A DNA stretch of 64,000 nucleotides from Trebonia sp963811335 (GTDB lineage: Bacteria; Actinomycetota; Actinomycetes; Streptosporangiales; Streptosporangiaceae). The position numbers and the translations under genes were made by a program. The notes below the pieces were generated by a model that made no database searches, was not told the DNA's origin, and was given only the letters and a program-made list of their open reading frames with translations. The stretch spans positions 186,001-250,000 of the forward strand of contig CAWERB010000017.1 of NCBI GenBank assembly GCA_963811335.1, written 5' to 3'. Below, one piece after another: positions 52,780 through 59,985 of this stretch (within the stretch, counting starts at the first letter, position 1; each line of letters begins with the position of its first letter).

Positions 52780-54163
52780 CGGCCGGCAGCCCGTTCGCCG
52801 CCGTCACCGACGCGTAGAACTCGCCGCTTTGCTTGAGTATGCGCTGCCGCGTGCCGAAGTCGGTGAAGGCGAGCCCGAACCGCTTGGCGTACCCCTCGGC
52901 CCACTCGAAGTTGTCGAGCAGCGACCAGGCGAAGTACCCGCGCACCGGCACGCCGTCCGCGATCGCCCCGTGCACGGCGGCGAGGTGGCCGCGCAGGTAG
53001 GAGATCCGCTCGTGGTCGTGCACCTGGCCGTCGTGGGTCACGTAGTCGTGCCAGGACGAGCCGTTCTCTGTGATGTAGACCGGCAGCTCCCCGGTCACCG
53101 GGTGGACCACCCGGGTCAGCAGCTCGCGGATGGAACTCGGCTCGACCAGCCAGTTCATCGCGGTGACCGGCAGCCCGTCCGGCTGGACCGACACCGTCCC
53201 GGGCCCGGTCAACGTCTCGCCGCGGCGCGGCTGGCCGTCCGGGCTGAGCAGGCTCACGTAGTGCGGCGCGTAGAAGTTGACGCCGAGGAAGTCGAGCGGC
53301 GCGCCGGTCACCGCGAAGTCGCCGTCCCGAACCAGGCCGGCCGCGACGGGGGAGTAGGACGGGTCGCCGTCGAGCAGCTCCGGGTAGCGGCCGCGGAAGA
53401 CCGGGTCCAGGTACACCCCGTTCTGCCGCGCCTCGCGCACCGCCGCGTGCGCGGCGGCCTCCGGCGTGACCGGCCGCTCCACCGTCAGGTTGAGCGTGAT
53501 GCCGATGTCGCCGCGCACCGGCGCGGCGCGCAGCGCGCCGACCGCCTGCCCGTGCGCGAGCAGCAGGTGGTGGTTGGCGGCGACCGCCTGCGCGGCGTCC
53601 TTGATGCCGGGCGCGTGCCGCCCGTCCCGGTAGCCGACGTGCGCGACGACCCACGGCTCGTTCAGCGTGATCCACTTGCCGACCCGGTCGCCGAGCGCGT
53701 CGGCGGCGATGGCGGCGAACTCGCCGAACCAGCCGGCGATATCGCGGTTCGCCCAGCCGCCCTCATCCTGCAGCGCCTGCGGCAGGTCCCAGTGGTACAG
53801 CGTCACCACCGGCTCGATGCCCGCCTCGAGCAGCGCGTCGATCACCCGGGAGTAGTAGTCGAGGCCCTTGGGGTTGGCGGAGCCGCGCCCGGTCGGCTGG
53901 ATCCGCGGCCAGGAAAGGCTCAGCCGGTAGGCGCCCGCCCCGAGGCGCGCCAGGAGCGCGACGTCCTCAGGGAAGCGGTGGTAGCTGTCGCAGGCGACGT
54001 CGCCGGTGTCACCGTGGTACGTCTTGCCGGGGGTGTGGCTGAACGTGTCCCAGATCGACGGCCCCTTCCCGTCGGCGTCCGGCGCCCCCTCGATCTGGTA
54101 CGCGGCCGTCGCGGCGCCCCACAGGAACCCCTCGGGGAAACGGAGCTGGTCGTCGGTGGACAT
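52769..54163 (-). CDS. GH1 beta-glucosidase
   Basis: 464 residues, standard GH1 length. FPEGFLWGAATAAYQIEGAP at the N-terminus, acid/base Glu in WITLNEPWVVAHVGY, nucleophile Glu in LPVYITENGSSWHDYV, and GYFAWSLLDNFEWAEGYAKR near the end, all GH1 signatures. ATG at 54163 with GAGGAGG 7-8 nt upstream. No signal peptide, so it is intracellular and probably hydrolyses imported beta-glucosides, possibly products of the secreted glycosidase nearby. Confidence 0.93.
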   Translation of the reverse strand: MSTDDQLRFPEGFLWGAATAAYQIEGAPDADGKGPSIWDTFSHTPGKTYHGDTGDVACDSYHRFPEDVALLARLGAGAYRLSLSWPRIQPTGRGSANPKGLDYYSRVIDALLEAGIEPVVTLYHWDLPQALQDEGGWANRDIAGWFGEFAAIAADALGDRVGKWITLNEPWVVAHVGYRDGRHAPGIKDAAQAVAANHHLLLAHGQAVGALRAAPVRGDIGITLNLTVERPVTPEAAAHAAVREARQNGVYLDPVFRGRYPELLDGDPSYSPVAAGLVRDGDFAVTGAPLDFLGVNFYAPHYVSLLSPDGQPRRGETLTGPGTVSVQPDGLPVTAMNWLVEPSSIRELLTRVVHPVTGELPVYITENGSSWHDYVTHDGQVHDHERISYLRGHLAAVHGAIADGVPVRGYFAWSLLDNFEWAEGYAKRFGLAFTDFGTRQRILKQSGEFYASVTAANGLPAVTA

Positions 54164-54331
54164 ACGGGCTTACCTCCTCGGCCGCACGCGGCCTCACTCA
54201 GCGCACAAACCACTAACTTAACCGCTTCAGCGCATTCTTGCCAACAAACATCATGGCACGAGGGGGCGGCGCAGGATCCGGCGGGGCTGGTAAGACCGTG
54301 TCGGAGCCCGACGTGGATCCGGCGGGGCTGG

Positions 54332-55171
54332 TCAGACCGTGACGGAGCCCGACGTGAGGGAGGAGGCGGGGACGGCGTTCGCCGGCGCGGTCAGGCTCAG
54401 CTTCTCGCCCCACCGGCTGAAGGAGATCGTGTTCTGGGTACTCCCGCCGCCCACCAGCTCGTACCGCACGGGCCGCAGCGCCGCGTCGTCCGTCACGTAA
54501 AGCACCGTCTTCGCGCCGCGCAGGCCGTTGCTGGCGGGTAGCGGCGCCTGCACGCCGATGACCGGCTGGCCGGCCACGGTGGCGGGCGCGGTCTTCGACA
54601 AGGGGTTGCCTACCTGCAGTTCCGTGGCGACAGAAGACAGCGTGATGCCCGCGGTCACGTCGTCGTACGTGCTCGTACCGAGCTTCTCGCCGGGGCGCAG
54701 TGAGATCCACCGGCCCGCGGCCTGCCCCGCCGCGGGCAGCGGGACCTCGAAGAACCCCTGCAGTGCCTGGGCGTCGGCCCGCACGTAGTCGACCCCGCCG
54801 ATGAGCAGGATGGTCGCGTGCCCGGTTCCGTCGATCGTCATGACCTGCCGCCCGCCGCTGCCGGTCGCGTCGTCGGAGAAGGCTACCGACCCGCCGTGGG
54901 TGATGCTGGTGATGTCCACGTGCACCGAGCCGCCCGCGCGCAGGGCGGACAGGGCGGCGCTCAGCAGGCGGGGCGCGGACATGGGGGGCGCGGACATGGT
55001 GGGCGCCGAGGCCGCCGGCGTCGCCGACCGAGCCGACGCAGCCGGCGCGCTGGCCGCGGACGGGGAAGCGCTGCTCCCTCCGGAGGTGCAGCCGGCTAGC
55101 ATGCCGAGCCCGAGCAGCGCCGATACCGTCAGCGTGGTCGCGTTGGCCCGCGGGCGGCGATGAGCGTTCAT
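54332..55171 (-). CDS. LppX/LprG-like lipoprotein
   Basis: 279 residues. Signal peptide (ATTLTVSALLGLGMLAGC) with lipobox LAGC, then a Ser/Ala/Pro-rich linker containing repeated SAPxM units (APTMSAPPMSAP). The folded part (GSVHVDITSITHGGSVAFSD, QVMTIDGTGHATILLIGGVD, YVRADAQALQGFFEV, KTVLYVTDDAALRPVRYEL) has the alternating-strand pattern of LppX/LprAFG-type proteins, which bind lipids outside the membrane. Assignment by pattern only. ATG at 55171. Confidence 0.72.
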   Translation of the reverse strand: MNAHRRPRANATTLTVSALLGLGMLAGCTSGGSSASPSAASAPAASARSATPAASAPTMSAPPMSAPRLLSAALSALRAGGSVHVDITSITHGGSVAFSDDATGSGGRQVMTIDGTGHATILLIGGVDYVRADAQALQGFFEVPLPAAGQAAGRWISLRPGEKLGTSTYDDVTAGITLSSVATELQVGNPLSKTAPATVAGQPVIGVQAPLPASNGLRGAKTVLYVTDDAALRPVRYELVGGGSTQNTISFSRWGEKLSLTAPANAVPASSLTSGSVTV

Positions 55172-55240
55172 GATGACTGGAATATCACTTTTGCGAGGCG
55201 GGCGGATCGGGCCGTTGACCGAACCGCGGGAAAGGACGCG

Positions 55241-56539
55241 ATGGCCGGCCGCACGCCGTCGGAGGCCGAATGGCTCCGGGTCAACGCCTACTGCCAGCGC
55301 GAGCTCCACGAGCTCGCGGTCCGCGCCGCGGCCGGCTACCCGCCCGGACTCCGGCTGGCCGGCACCCCGCTGCTCGCGCCGCCTGCCTGGCGGCTGCCGG
55401 CGCCGGTCCCGCTGGACGGCGTCCGGCTGGAGTTCCGCCCGGACGCGCCGCGCCCCGATGTCCCCGACCTGGCGGCCCTTGTCCCGGCCGCGCTGCCGGC
55501 GCGGGCGGACGGGAGCAGGTACCGGCGCTTCAGCGACGTCATCGCGGAGCTCGCCGCGCCGTCGGTCTTCGAGAACCGGCCCACGTACCGCCTCATCGAG
55601 GCGGACCTGGCCGGCCCGGACGGACCGCGGCTGGCCTTCGGGCGCGGCCGGTTCTTCGACAGCGTCGACACCGCAGGCGCGGCCGCCCACGCGTACGCCG
55701 CCGCCCGGCTCGCCGAGACCGCGGCCTCCCACGAGTACCCCGGCGCCCCGTCCGCGGAGACCGCAGCGACCCACGAGTACCCCGCCGCCCCGTCCGCCGA
55801 GACCGCGACCCACGAGTACACCGCCGCACAGTTCGCCGAGGCCGCGGCCACCGAGCCCGCCGCCGCGGGTACGCTGGCCGGCGCCAGCGCCGGCATCGCG
55901 ACGCCCTGCGCGTACCGGGCCGCCCTCGGCGGCCCGACCGGCCTCGCCAGGCGCGCGGCAGCGCTCGCGGTGAGCGCGCTGACGCTGCGTCACGATAGGC
56001 GGGCGGGCACCGCGACGTTCCCGCTGCATTACCGCGAGCCGGGCAAGGTCAGTCACGCGGCCGGCCTGTACCAGGTGATCCCCGTCGGCGTCTTCCAGCC
56101 GTCCGGCGAGGCGCCGTGGAACGAGGCCAACGACTTCAGCCTGTGGCGCGGCCTGCTCCGCGAGTACGCCGAGGAACTGCTCGGCGCGGACGAGGAGTAC
56201 GGCAGCGAGCTGGCGCCGATCGACTACCGGGCCTGGCCCCTGGCCCGGGCCATGACCGACGGCCTCGCCGACGGGCGGGCCCGGGCCTGGTGCCTGGGCC
56301 TCGGCGCCGACCCGCTCACCTTCGCGATCGACCTGCTCGCCGTCGTGGTGATCGACGCGCCGCTCTACGACGACCTCTTCGGCGACATGGTCGACGCCAA
56401 CGCCGAGGGCCGGGTGACCGCCCCCCGCCCCTTCGACCGCCGCTCAGTCAGCGCGCTGCTGCGCGACGCGCCCCTCCAGGCGGCCGCCGAGGCCCTGCTC
56501 AGCCTGGCCCTCGAGCAACGCGCCACCCTCCTCGGCTAA
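55241..56539 (+). CDS. Nudix-like hypothetical protein with internal repeats
   Basis: 432 residues from the ATG at 55241 (GGAAAGGA 5 nt upstream); the longer frame opening at 55160 overlaps the divergent lipoprotein start. The C-terminal half (FPLHYREPGKVSHAAGLYQV, IPVGVFQPSGEAPWN, DFSLWRGLLREYAEELLGAD, WCLGLGADPLTFAIDLLAVV) is a pattern seen in Streptomyces proteins annotated as Nudix-like. Only REYAEEL resembles the Nudix helix and the glycine part of the box is missing, so catalysis is doubtful. The middle holds four 13-14-residue repeats of the HEYPAAPSAETAAT type (55688-55852). Confidence 0.65.
   Translation: MAGRTPSEAEWLRVNAYCQRELHELAVRAAAGYPPGLRLAGTPLLAPPAWRLPAPVPLDGVRLEFRPDAPRPDVPDLAALVPAALPARADGSRYRRFSDVIAELAAPSVFENRPTYRLIEADLAGPDGPRLAFGRGRFFDSVDTAGAAAHAYAAARLAETAASHEYPGAPSAETAATHEYPAAPSAETATHEYTAAQFAEAAATEPAAAGTLAGASAGIATPCAYRAALGGPTGLARRAAALAVSALTLRHDRRAGTATFPLHYREPGKVSHAAGLYQVIPVGVFQPSGEAPWNEANDFSLWRGLLREYAEELLGADEEYGSELAPIDYRAWPLARAMTDGLADGRARAWCLGLGADPLTFAIDLLAVVVIDAPLYDDLFGDMVDANAEGRVTAPRPFDRRSVSALLRDAPLQAAAEALLSLALEQRATLLG
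55688..55852 (+). repeat. 42-nt in-frame tandem repeat
   Basis: Four units of 42, 42, 39 and 42 nt encoding HAYAAARLAETAAS, HEYPGAPSAETAAT, HEYPAAPSAETAT and HEYTAAQFAEAAAT. One unit has lost exactly one codon, so the frame is kept. Confidence 0.9.
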
Positions 56540-56575
56540 CCCCAGGCCGGTTAATGGCTAACCCCAGACGGTTAA

Positions 56576-56635
56576 TTAGGCCACGGGCGGGCAAGGCGGC
56601 GTCTTAGTTAGGCCGACGGGCGGCAAGGCGGCGTC
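56576..56635. repeat. Two 28-nt direct repeats
   Basis: TTAGGCC, then ACGGGCGG and CAAGGCGGCGTC at 56576-56603 and 56608-56635; copies differ by a one-base shift of a G. They are separated by 4 nt. Upstream, GGTTAAT also repeats (56549 and 56570). Confidence 0.8.
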
Positions 56636-56665
56636 GCCGGGCCTGCCGGTAAACAAATCACAACC

Positions 56666-56702
56666 GGTAAAGAAAAGACGTGTAGAACGCTTTTTCTTTA
56701 CC
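56666..56702. promoter_or_regulatory. AT-rich inverted repeat, operator or RNA hairpin candidate
   Basis: GGTAAAGAAAAG (56666-56677) opposite CTTTTTCTTTACC (56690-56702): a near-perfect stem with one bulged base and a 12-nt loop. Downstream AAAAAGTTTACC (56710-56720) and AAAAAGTTACC (56729-56738) repeat the same theme. Exceptional composition for this genome. Confidence 0.5.
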
Positions 56703-57142
56703 TTGGAGAAAAAGTTTACCTCCTGGGAAAAAGTTACCGGTAAGGCTGTGTACGGCAGGGGCGCATGAGGCGCCAGCTCGCCCAGGCGCCGCCGGGCGAA
56801 CCGCCTCCGGCCACCGGGGCGCCCCCGGCCATGACCGGCTGACCGCTGACCGCGGCGGCTCCCGGTGCGAAGCGCCCGGGCCGGCAGACCTTGCTCACCG
56901 GAGCCCCGCCGTCCTCCGCGACCACATCGGCCCCCGCCGAAACGGCTTGACGGCCACGTAAAGCAGCTAAACGACGCACCGGAGTCAAAAGTCAACGCCA
57001 AGACCTTTAACGAAAATCAGGTGCCAGATGCGCGGCCGTGCCGGATTCGCCATCCTCCGCCACCGCATTCTCCTCGGATTACGAGCCTTAACGTAATCCA
57101 AGACCATATTAAGGGCCCCGGATAACCTGATATACAGGAAAA

Positions 57143-59611
57143 GTGACTGCTGTCGTTCCCGCGGCCACTGGGAACAGTGACGGTACCCGGAAACCGGGGG
57201 GAAGCCAGGGATTTCGGCCGGACATCCAGGGACTGCGGGCGATCGCCGTCGTGATGGTGGTGATCTATCACCTGTACCCGTCGGCGCTGCCCGGCGGCTT
57301 CGCCGGGGTGGACGTGTTCTTCGTGATCTCCGGGTACCTGATCACCGGCCACCTGTGGCGCGGCTTCGCGCGGACGGGAAAGGTGGGCCTGGCCGACTTC
57401 TGGGGACGGCGGGCCAGGCGGCTGATCCCGGCGGCGGCGCTCGTGCTGACCGTGACGTGGCTCGCGTCGCGCGTCATCGAGCCCGCGACCCAGCTCGCCA
57501 GCACGGCGCAGCAGGTCCTGGCCAGCGCCTTGTACTACCAGAACTGGCAGCTCTCGTCGGATGCCGTCAACTACTTCAAGTCCGGCAATGCGGCCACTCC
57601 CGTGCAGCACTTCTGGTCGCTGTCGGTCGAGGAGCAGTTCTACCTCGTCTGGCCGCTGCTCTTCTTGCTCGCGGCCTTCCTCACGGCGATGTTCGCGACG
57701 CGCCGGGCGGCCCCAGTGCTGGCCGACACGGTGTTGAGCAAAAGAGTGCTGACCAAAACAGTTCTCGCCGACGCAGTTCTCGCCGACGCAGTGCTGGCCG
57801 ACACAGTGCTCGCCGACACAGTGCTCGCCGACACAGCGCTGGCCGACACGGGGCGGACGGCACGGCGCGCCCTGACGCGCGCCGCCGCCGTAGGCGTGCT
57901 AACGGCGGCGCTGGTTATCGCGTCGCTGGCCTACTCGGTTCACGAGACGAACGCGAGCGCGCCCGCGGCGTACTTCATGACCGCGACGCGCATGTGGGAA
58001 CTCGGCGCCGGCGGCCTCCTGGCCCTCGCCCCCGCGCGGCTGGCCGGCGCGCTGGCCCGCCAGGGATGGCTGGGCTGGTTCGGGCTCGCCGTCGTTATCG
58101 AGTCGGCGTTCCTGTTCACCGGGTCGATGGCGTTCCCCGGGGCGCTGGCGCTGCTTCCGGTCCTCGGCGCGGTCGCGCTGATCGCGGGCGGGTCCGCGCA
58201 GGGGCGCTACGGTCCCGCCCGGCTGACGTCCGCGCGGCCCATGGTGTTCATCGGCGGGATCTCGTACTCGCTGTACCTGTGGCACTACCCGCTCATCAAC
58301 CTGTACACGGGCTGGCGGGGAAGCGCCCCCGGCCCGCTGTCGGGTCCCGTGATCCTCGCGGCCTGCGTCCTGCTCGCCTGGCTGACGAAGACCTTCGTGG
58401 AGGACAAGGTGCGGCTGGCGCCGTTCCTCGCGGGGCACAAGTGGCGTTCGCTGGCGGTGGCGCTCGTGGCGGCCGTGCCGGTCGCCCTCGCGGGCGTCTA
58501 CATCGCCGGAGAGCCTGGCCCCTGGAACGGGGCGCTCGGCCCCGATTACCCGGGCGCGGCGGTGCTCGCCGGCGCGGTCACCAACGTCCCGGTCGCGCCC
58601 GTACTCAAGCCGCCGGACCCGATCAGTCAGACGCTGGACCAGACGGGGGGCTGCCTGAACGACTTCGGGGCAAGCACGCCCAGCGAGTGCGTCTTCGGTG
58701 ACACCGCCAGCCCCGTGCTCACGGTCGCCCTGGTCGGCGACTCGGCGGCCGGGGAGTGGTTCGACGCACTGAACGCGATCGCGGCCCGCAGGCACTGGAA
58801 GCTCGTGACCGAACTGCACTCAAGCTGTCCCTGGTCGTCGACCCTGGTGCTCAACTGGAACGGCATCGGGGAGCTCACGGCCTGCCAGGCCTGGGGCGCG
58901 GCCGTGCTGCACGACCTGATCACGACCATCCGGCCGAACGTGGTGATCACCACCGATTACCCGAGCTTGCTCTCCACGCCCGGCCACCCCGTCAACGCGT
59001 CGCCGGCGGCCATGGCCGAGATCGGCGCCGGGATGGCTCAGTACTGGACGAGGCTCGAGGCCGCAGGCATCTCCGTGACGCCGATCAGGGAGACACCCGA
59101 CCTCGTCGAGGACGTGCCGACGTGCGTCGACCAGCATCCCGCCGACCTGACGCAGTGTGACGTGCCGGTGTCGGCGGCAGTCCTGCCGGACTCGCCCGTC
59201 ACCGACGCGGCGCGACTGATGAACGGCAAGGTGACCGTGGTCAACGCCAACTCGCTGATCTGCGGGCCGAAGGTCTGTGCCCCGGTTGTCGGCAACGTCC
59301 TCGTCTTCGGCGACCGCCATCACCTGACCGGGCCCTACTCGAAATCCACGGCTCCGTTCCTGGAACCCCTGCTGCTGCAGGCCAGCAAGACCCTCGCCGC
59401 CGGCCGTTTACCAGCCACGCTCGCGCCACTGCTGTCCCGCCAGGTTGGTGATCGTTCAGTTGTTGACCATGTTTCCGGTGACCTCGGTGCCGAAGTACCG
59501 GCCCTGCGCCTCGGCCGCTGCCCTGTTGACCCGTCCACAACTCCACCAGCGTGCCGTTGGCGGTACTTGCCCCGGTCACGTCCAGGCACAGCCCGGATTG
59601 CACGCCGGTGA
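57143..59611 (+). CDS. OafA/YrhL-type acyltransferase with SGNH domain
   Basis: GTG at 57143 after AGGAAAA. N-terminal acyltransferase-3 domain: FRPDIQGLRAIAVVMVVIYH with the catalytic His, GGFAGVDVFFVISGYLITGH, FWGRRARRLIPAAALVL and HFWSLSVEEQFYLVWPLLF. A nine-fold pentapeptide array interrupts a loop after helix 5. The C-terminal SGNH domain shows VALVGDSAAGEWFDAL (Ser nucleophile) and VFGDRHHLTGPYSK (Asp-x-x-His). These transfer acyl groups across the membrane to surface glycans. About 70 final residues after LLLQASKTLA are antisense to a lectin remnant and probably not native. Confidence 0.88.
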   Translation: MTAVVPAATGNSDGTRKPGGSQGFRPDIQGLRAIAVVMVVIYHLYPSALPGGFAGVDVFFVISGYLITGHLWRGFARTGKVGLADFWGRRARRLIPAAALVLTVTWLASRVIEPATQLASTAQQVLASALYYQNWQLSSDAVNYFKSGNAATPVQHFWSLSVEEQFYLVWPLLFLLAAFLTAMFATRRAAPVLADTVLSKRVLTKTVLADAVLADAVLADTVLADTVLADTALADTGRTARRALTRAAAVGVLTAALVIASLAYSVHETNASAPAAYFMTATRMWELGAGGLLALAPARLAGALARQGWLGWFGLAVVIESAFLFTGSMAFPGALALLPVLGAVALIAGGSAQGRYGPARLTSARPMVFIGGISYSLYLWHYPLINLYTGWRGSAPGPLSGPVILAACVLLAWLTKTFVEDKVRLAPFLAGHKWRSLAVALVAAVPVALAGVYIAGEPGPWNGALGPDYPGAAVLAGAVTNVPVAPVLKPPDPISQTLDQTGGCLNDFGASTPSECVFGDTASPVLTVALVGDSAAGEWFDALNAIAARRHWKLVTELHSSCPWSSTLVLNWNGIGELTACQAWGAAVLHDLITTIRPNVVITTDYPSLLSTPGHPVNASPAAMAEIGAGMAQYWTRLEAAGISVTPIRETPDLVEDVPTCVDQHPADLTQCDVPVSAAVLPDSPVTDAARLMNGKVTVVNANSLICGPKVCAPVVGNVLVFGDRHHLTGPYSKSTAPFLEPLLLQASKTLAAGRLPATLAPLLSRQVGDRSVVDHVSGDLGAEVPALRLGRCPVDPSTTPPACRWRYLPRSRPGTARIARR
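57716..57850 (+). repeat. Nine tandem 15-nt units in the acyltransferase gene
   Basis: Unit GTGCTSGCCGACACA from 57716 to 57850, encoding VLADT, VLSKR, VLTKT, VLADA, VLADA, VLADT, VLADT, VLADT and ALADT. No unit has an indel, so the frame is kept throughout. It lies in a loop between two membrane helices. Confidence 0.92.
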
Positions 59612-59757
59612 CAGTGCCGTTGGCGTTGACGTTCCACTGCTGGTTGGGCCCGCCGTTGCAGGACCAGGTTTCCACCTTGGTGCCCGGAGTGGCCTGGTTG
59701 CCGAAGGCGTCCAGGCACATCAGGCTGCTGCCGCTGTAGACGGTCAGCTGTCCGAGC
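59456..59757 (-). pseudogene. Ricin-type lectin (CBM13) fragment joined to a GH10-like fragment
   Basis: One frame encodes part of a beta-trefoil lectin: LTVYSGSSLMCLDAFGNQAT, TWSCNGGPNQQWNVN (QxW motif) and SGLCLDVTGASTANGTLVEL. Near 59540 another frame takes over with NRAAAEAQGRYFGTEVTGNM-VNN and a stop (59456-59458). AAEAxGRYFGT is how GH10 xylanases begin. In real GH10-CBM13 enzymes the lectin is C-terminal, so here the order is reversed and both parts are cut short. No start, no signal peptide. Best read as a rearranged remnant of a secreted glycan-degrading enzyme gene. Confidence 0.6.
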
Positions 59758-59901
59758 GCTGCTCAAGCACGGCAAGTACCCAGTCGACGAAGGCTTGCAG
59801 GCCGTTCCCCGGCACGGCCGGGCCGGTCATCTCCAGGGCGGCCGTGCCGTCCCCGCCTGGACCACGACCCGCAACGAGATGAGCTCTTCGCCGGTACTCA
59901 T
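59744..59901 (-). CDS. Small hypothetical protein (one-base frameshift)
   Basis: ATG at 59901 after GGGAGAAG. The frame begins MSTGEELISLRVVVQAG, and if one G is added to the G4 run near 59852 it continues DGTAALEMTGPAVPGNGLQA-FVDWVLAVLEQRSDS to a TGA at 59744, 52 residues. It ends just inside the lectin remnant. No family recognised. The continuous alternate frame and ribosome binding site make it plausible, not certain. Confidence 0.35.
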
Positions 59902-59985
59902 TCTTCTCCCGTGTTCTGAGCACGCGTCATCGGCGTATCCACAGATGCCCACCCGCGCGTTTCCGCAACCATAGGGCATGCGCGC

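Larger units (their letters stand above)
56540..57142. other. Gene-free region with direct repeats and an AT-rich block
   Basis: 603 nt without a credible gene. It contains two 28-nt direct repeats (56576-56603 and 56608-56635), an AT-rich block of A- and T-tracts with an inverted repeat (56666-56702) and several CCGGTAAA/GTTACCGG motifs (56646-56742), and an AT-richer promoter-like stretch at about 57060-57140 before the acyltransferase. Confidence 0.6.

Noticed and set aside
54332..56056. Lipoprotein frame extended upstream to 56056
   Set aside because: The extension is antisense to the Nudix-like gene and would bury the signal peptide and lipobox in mid-protein.
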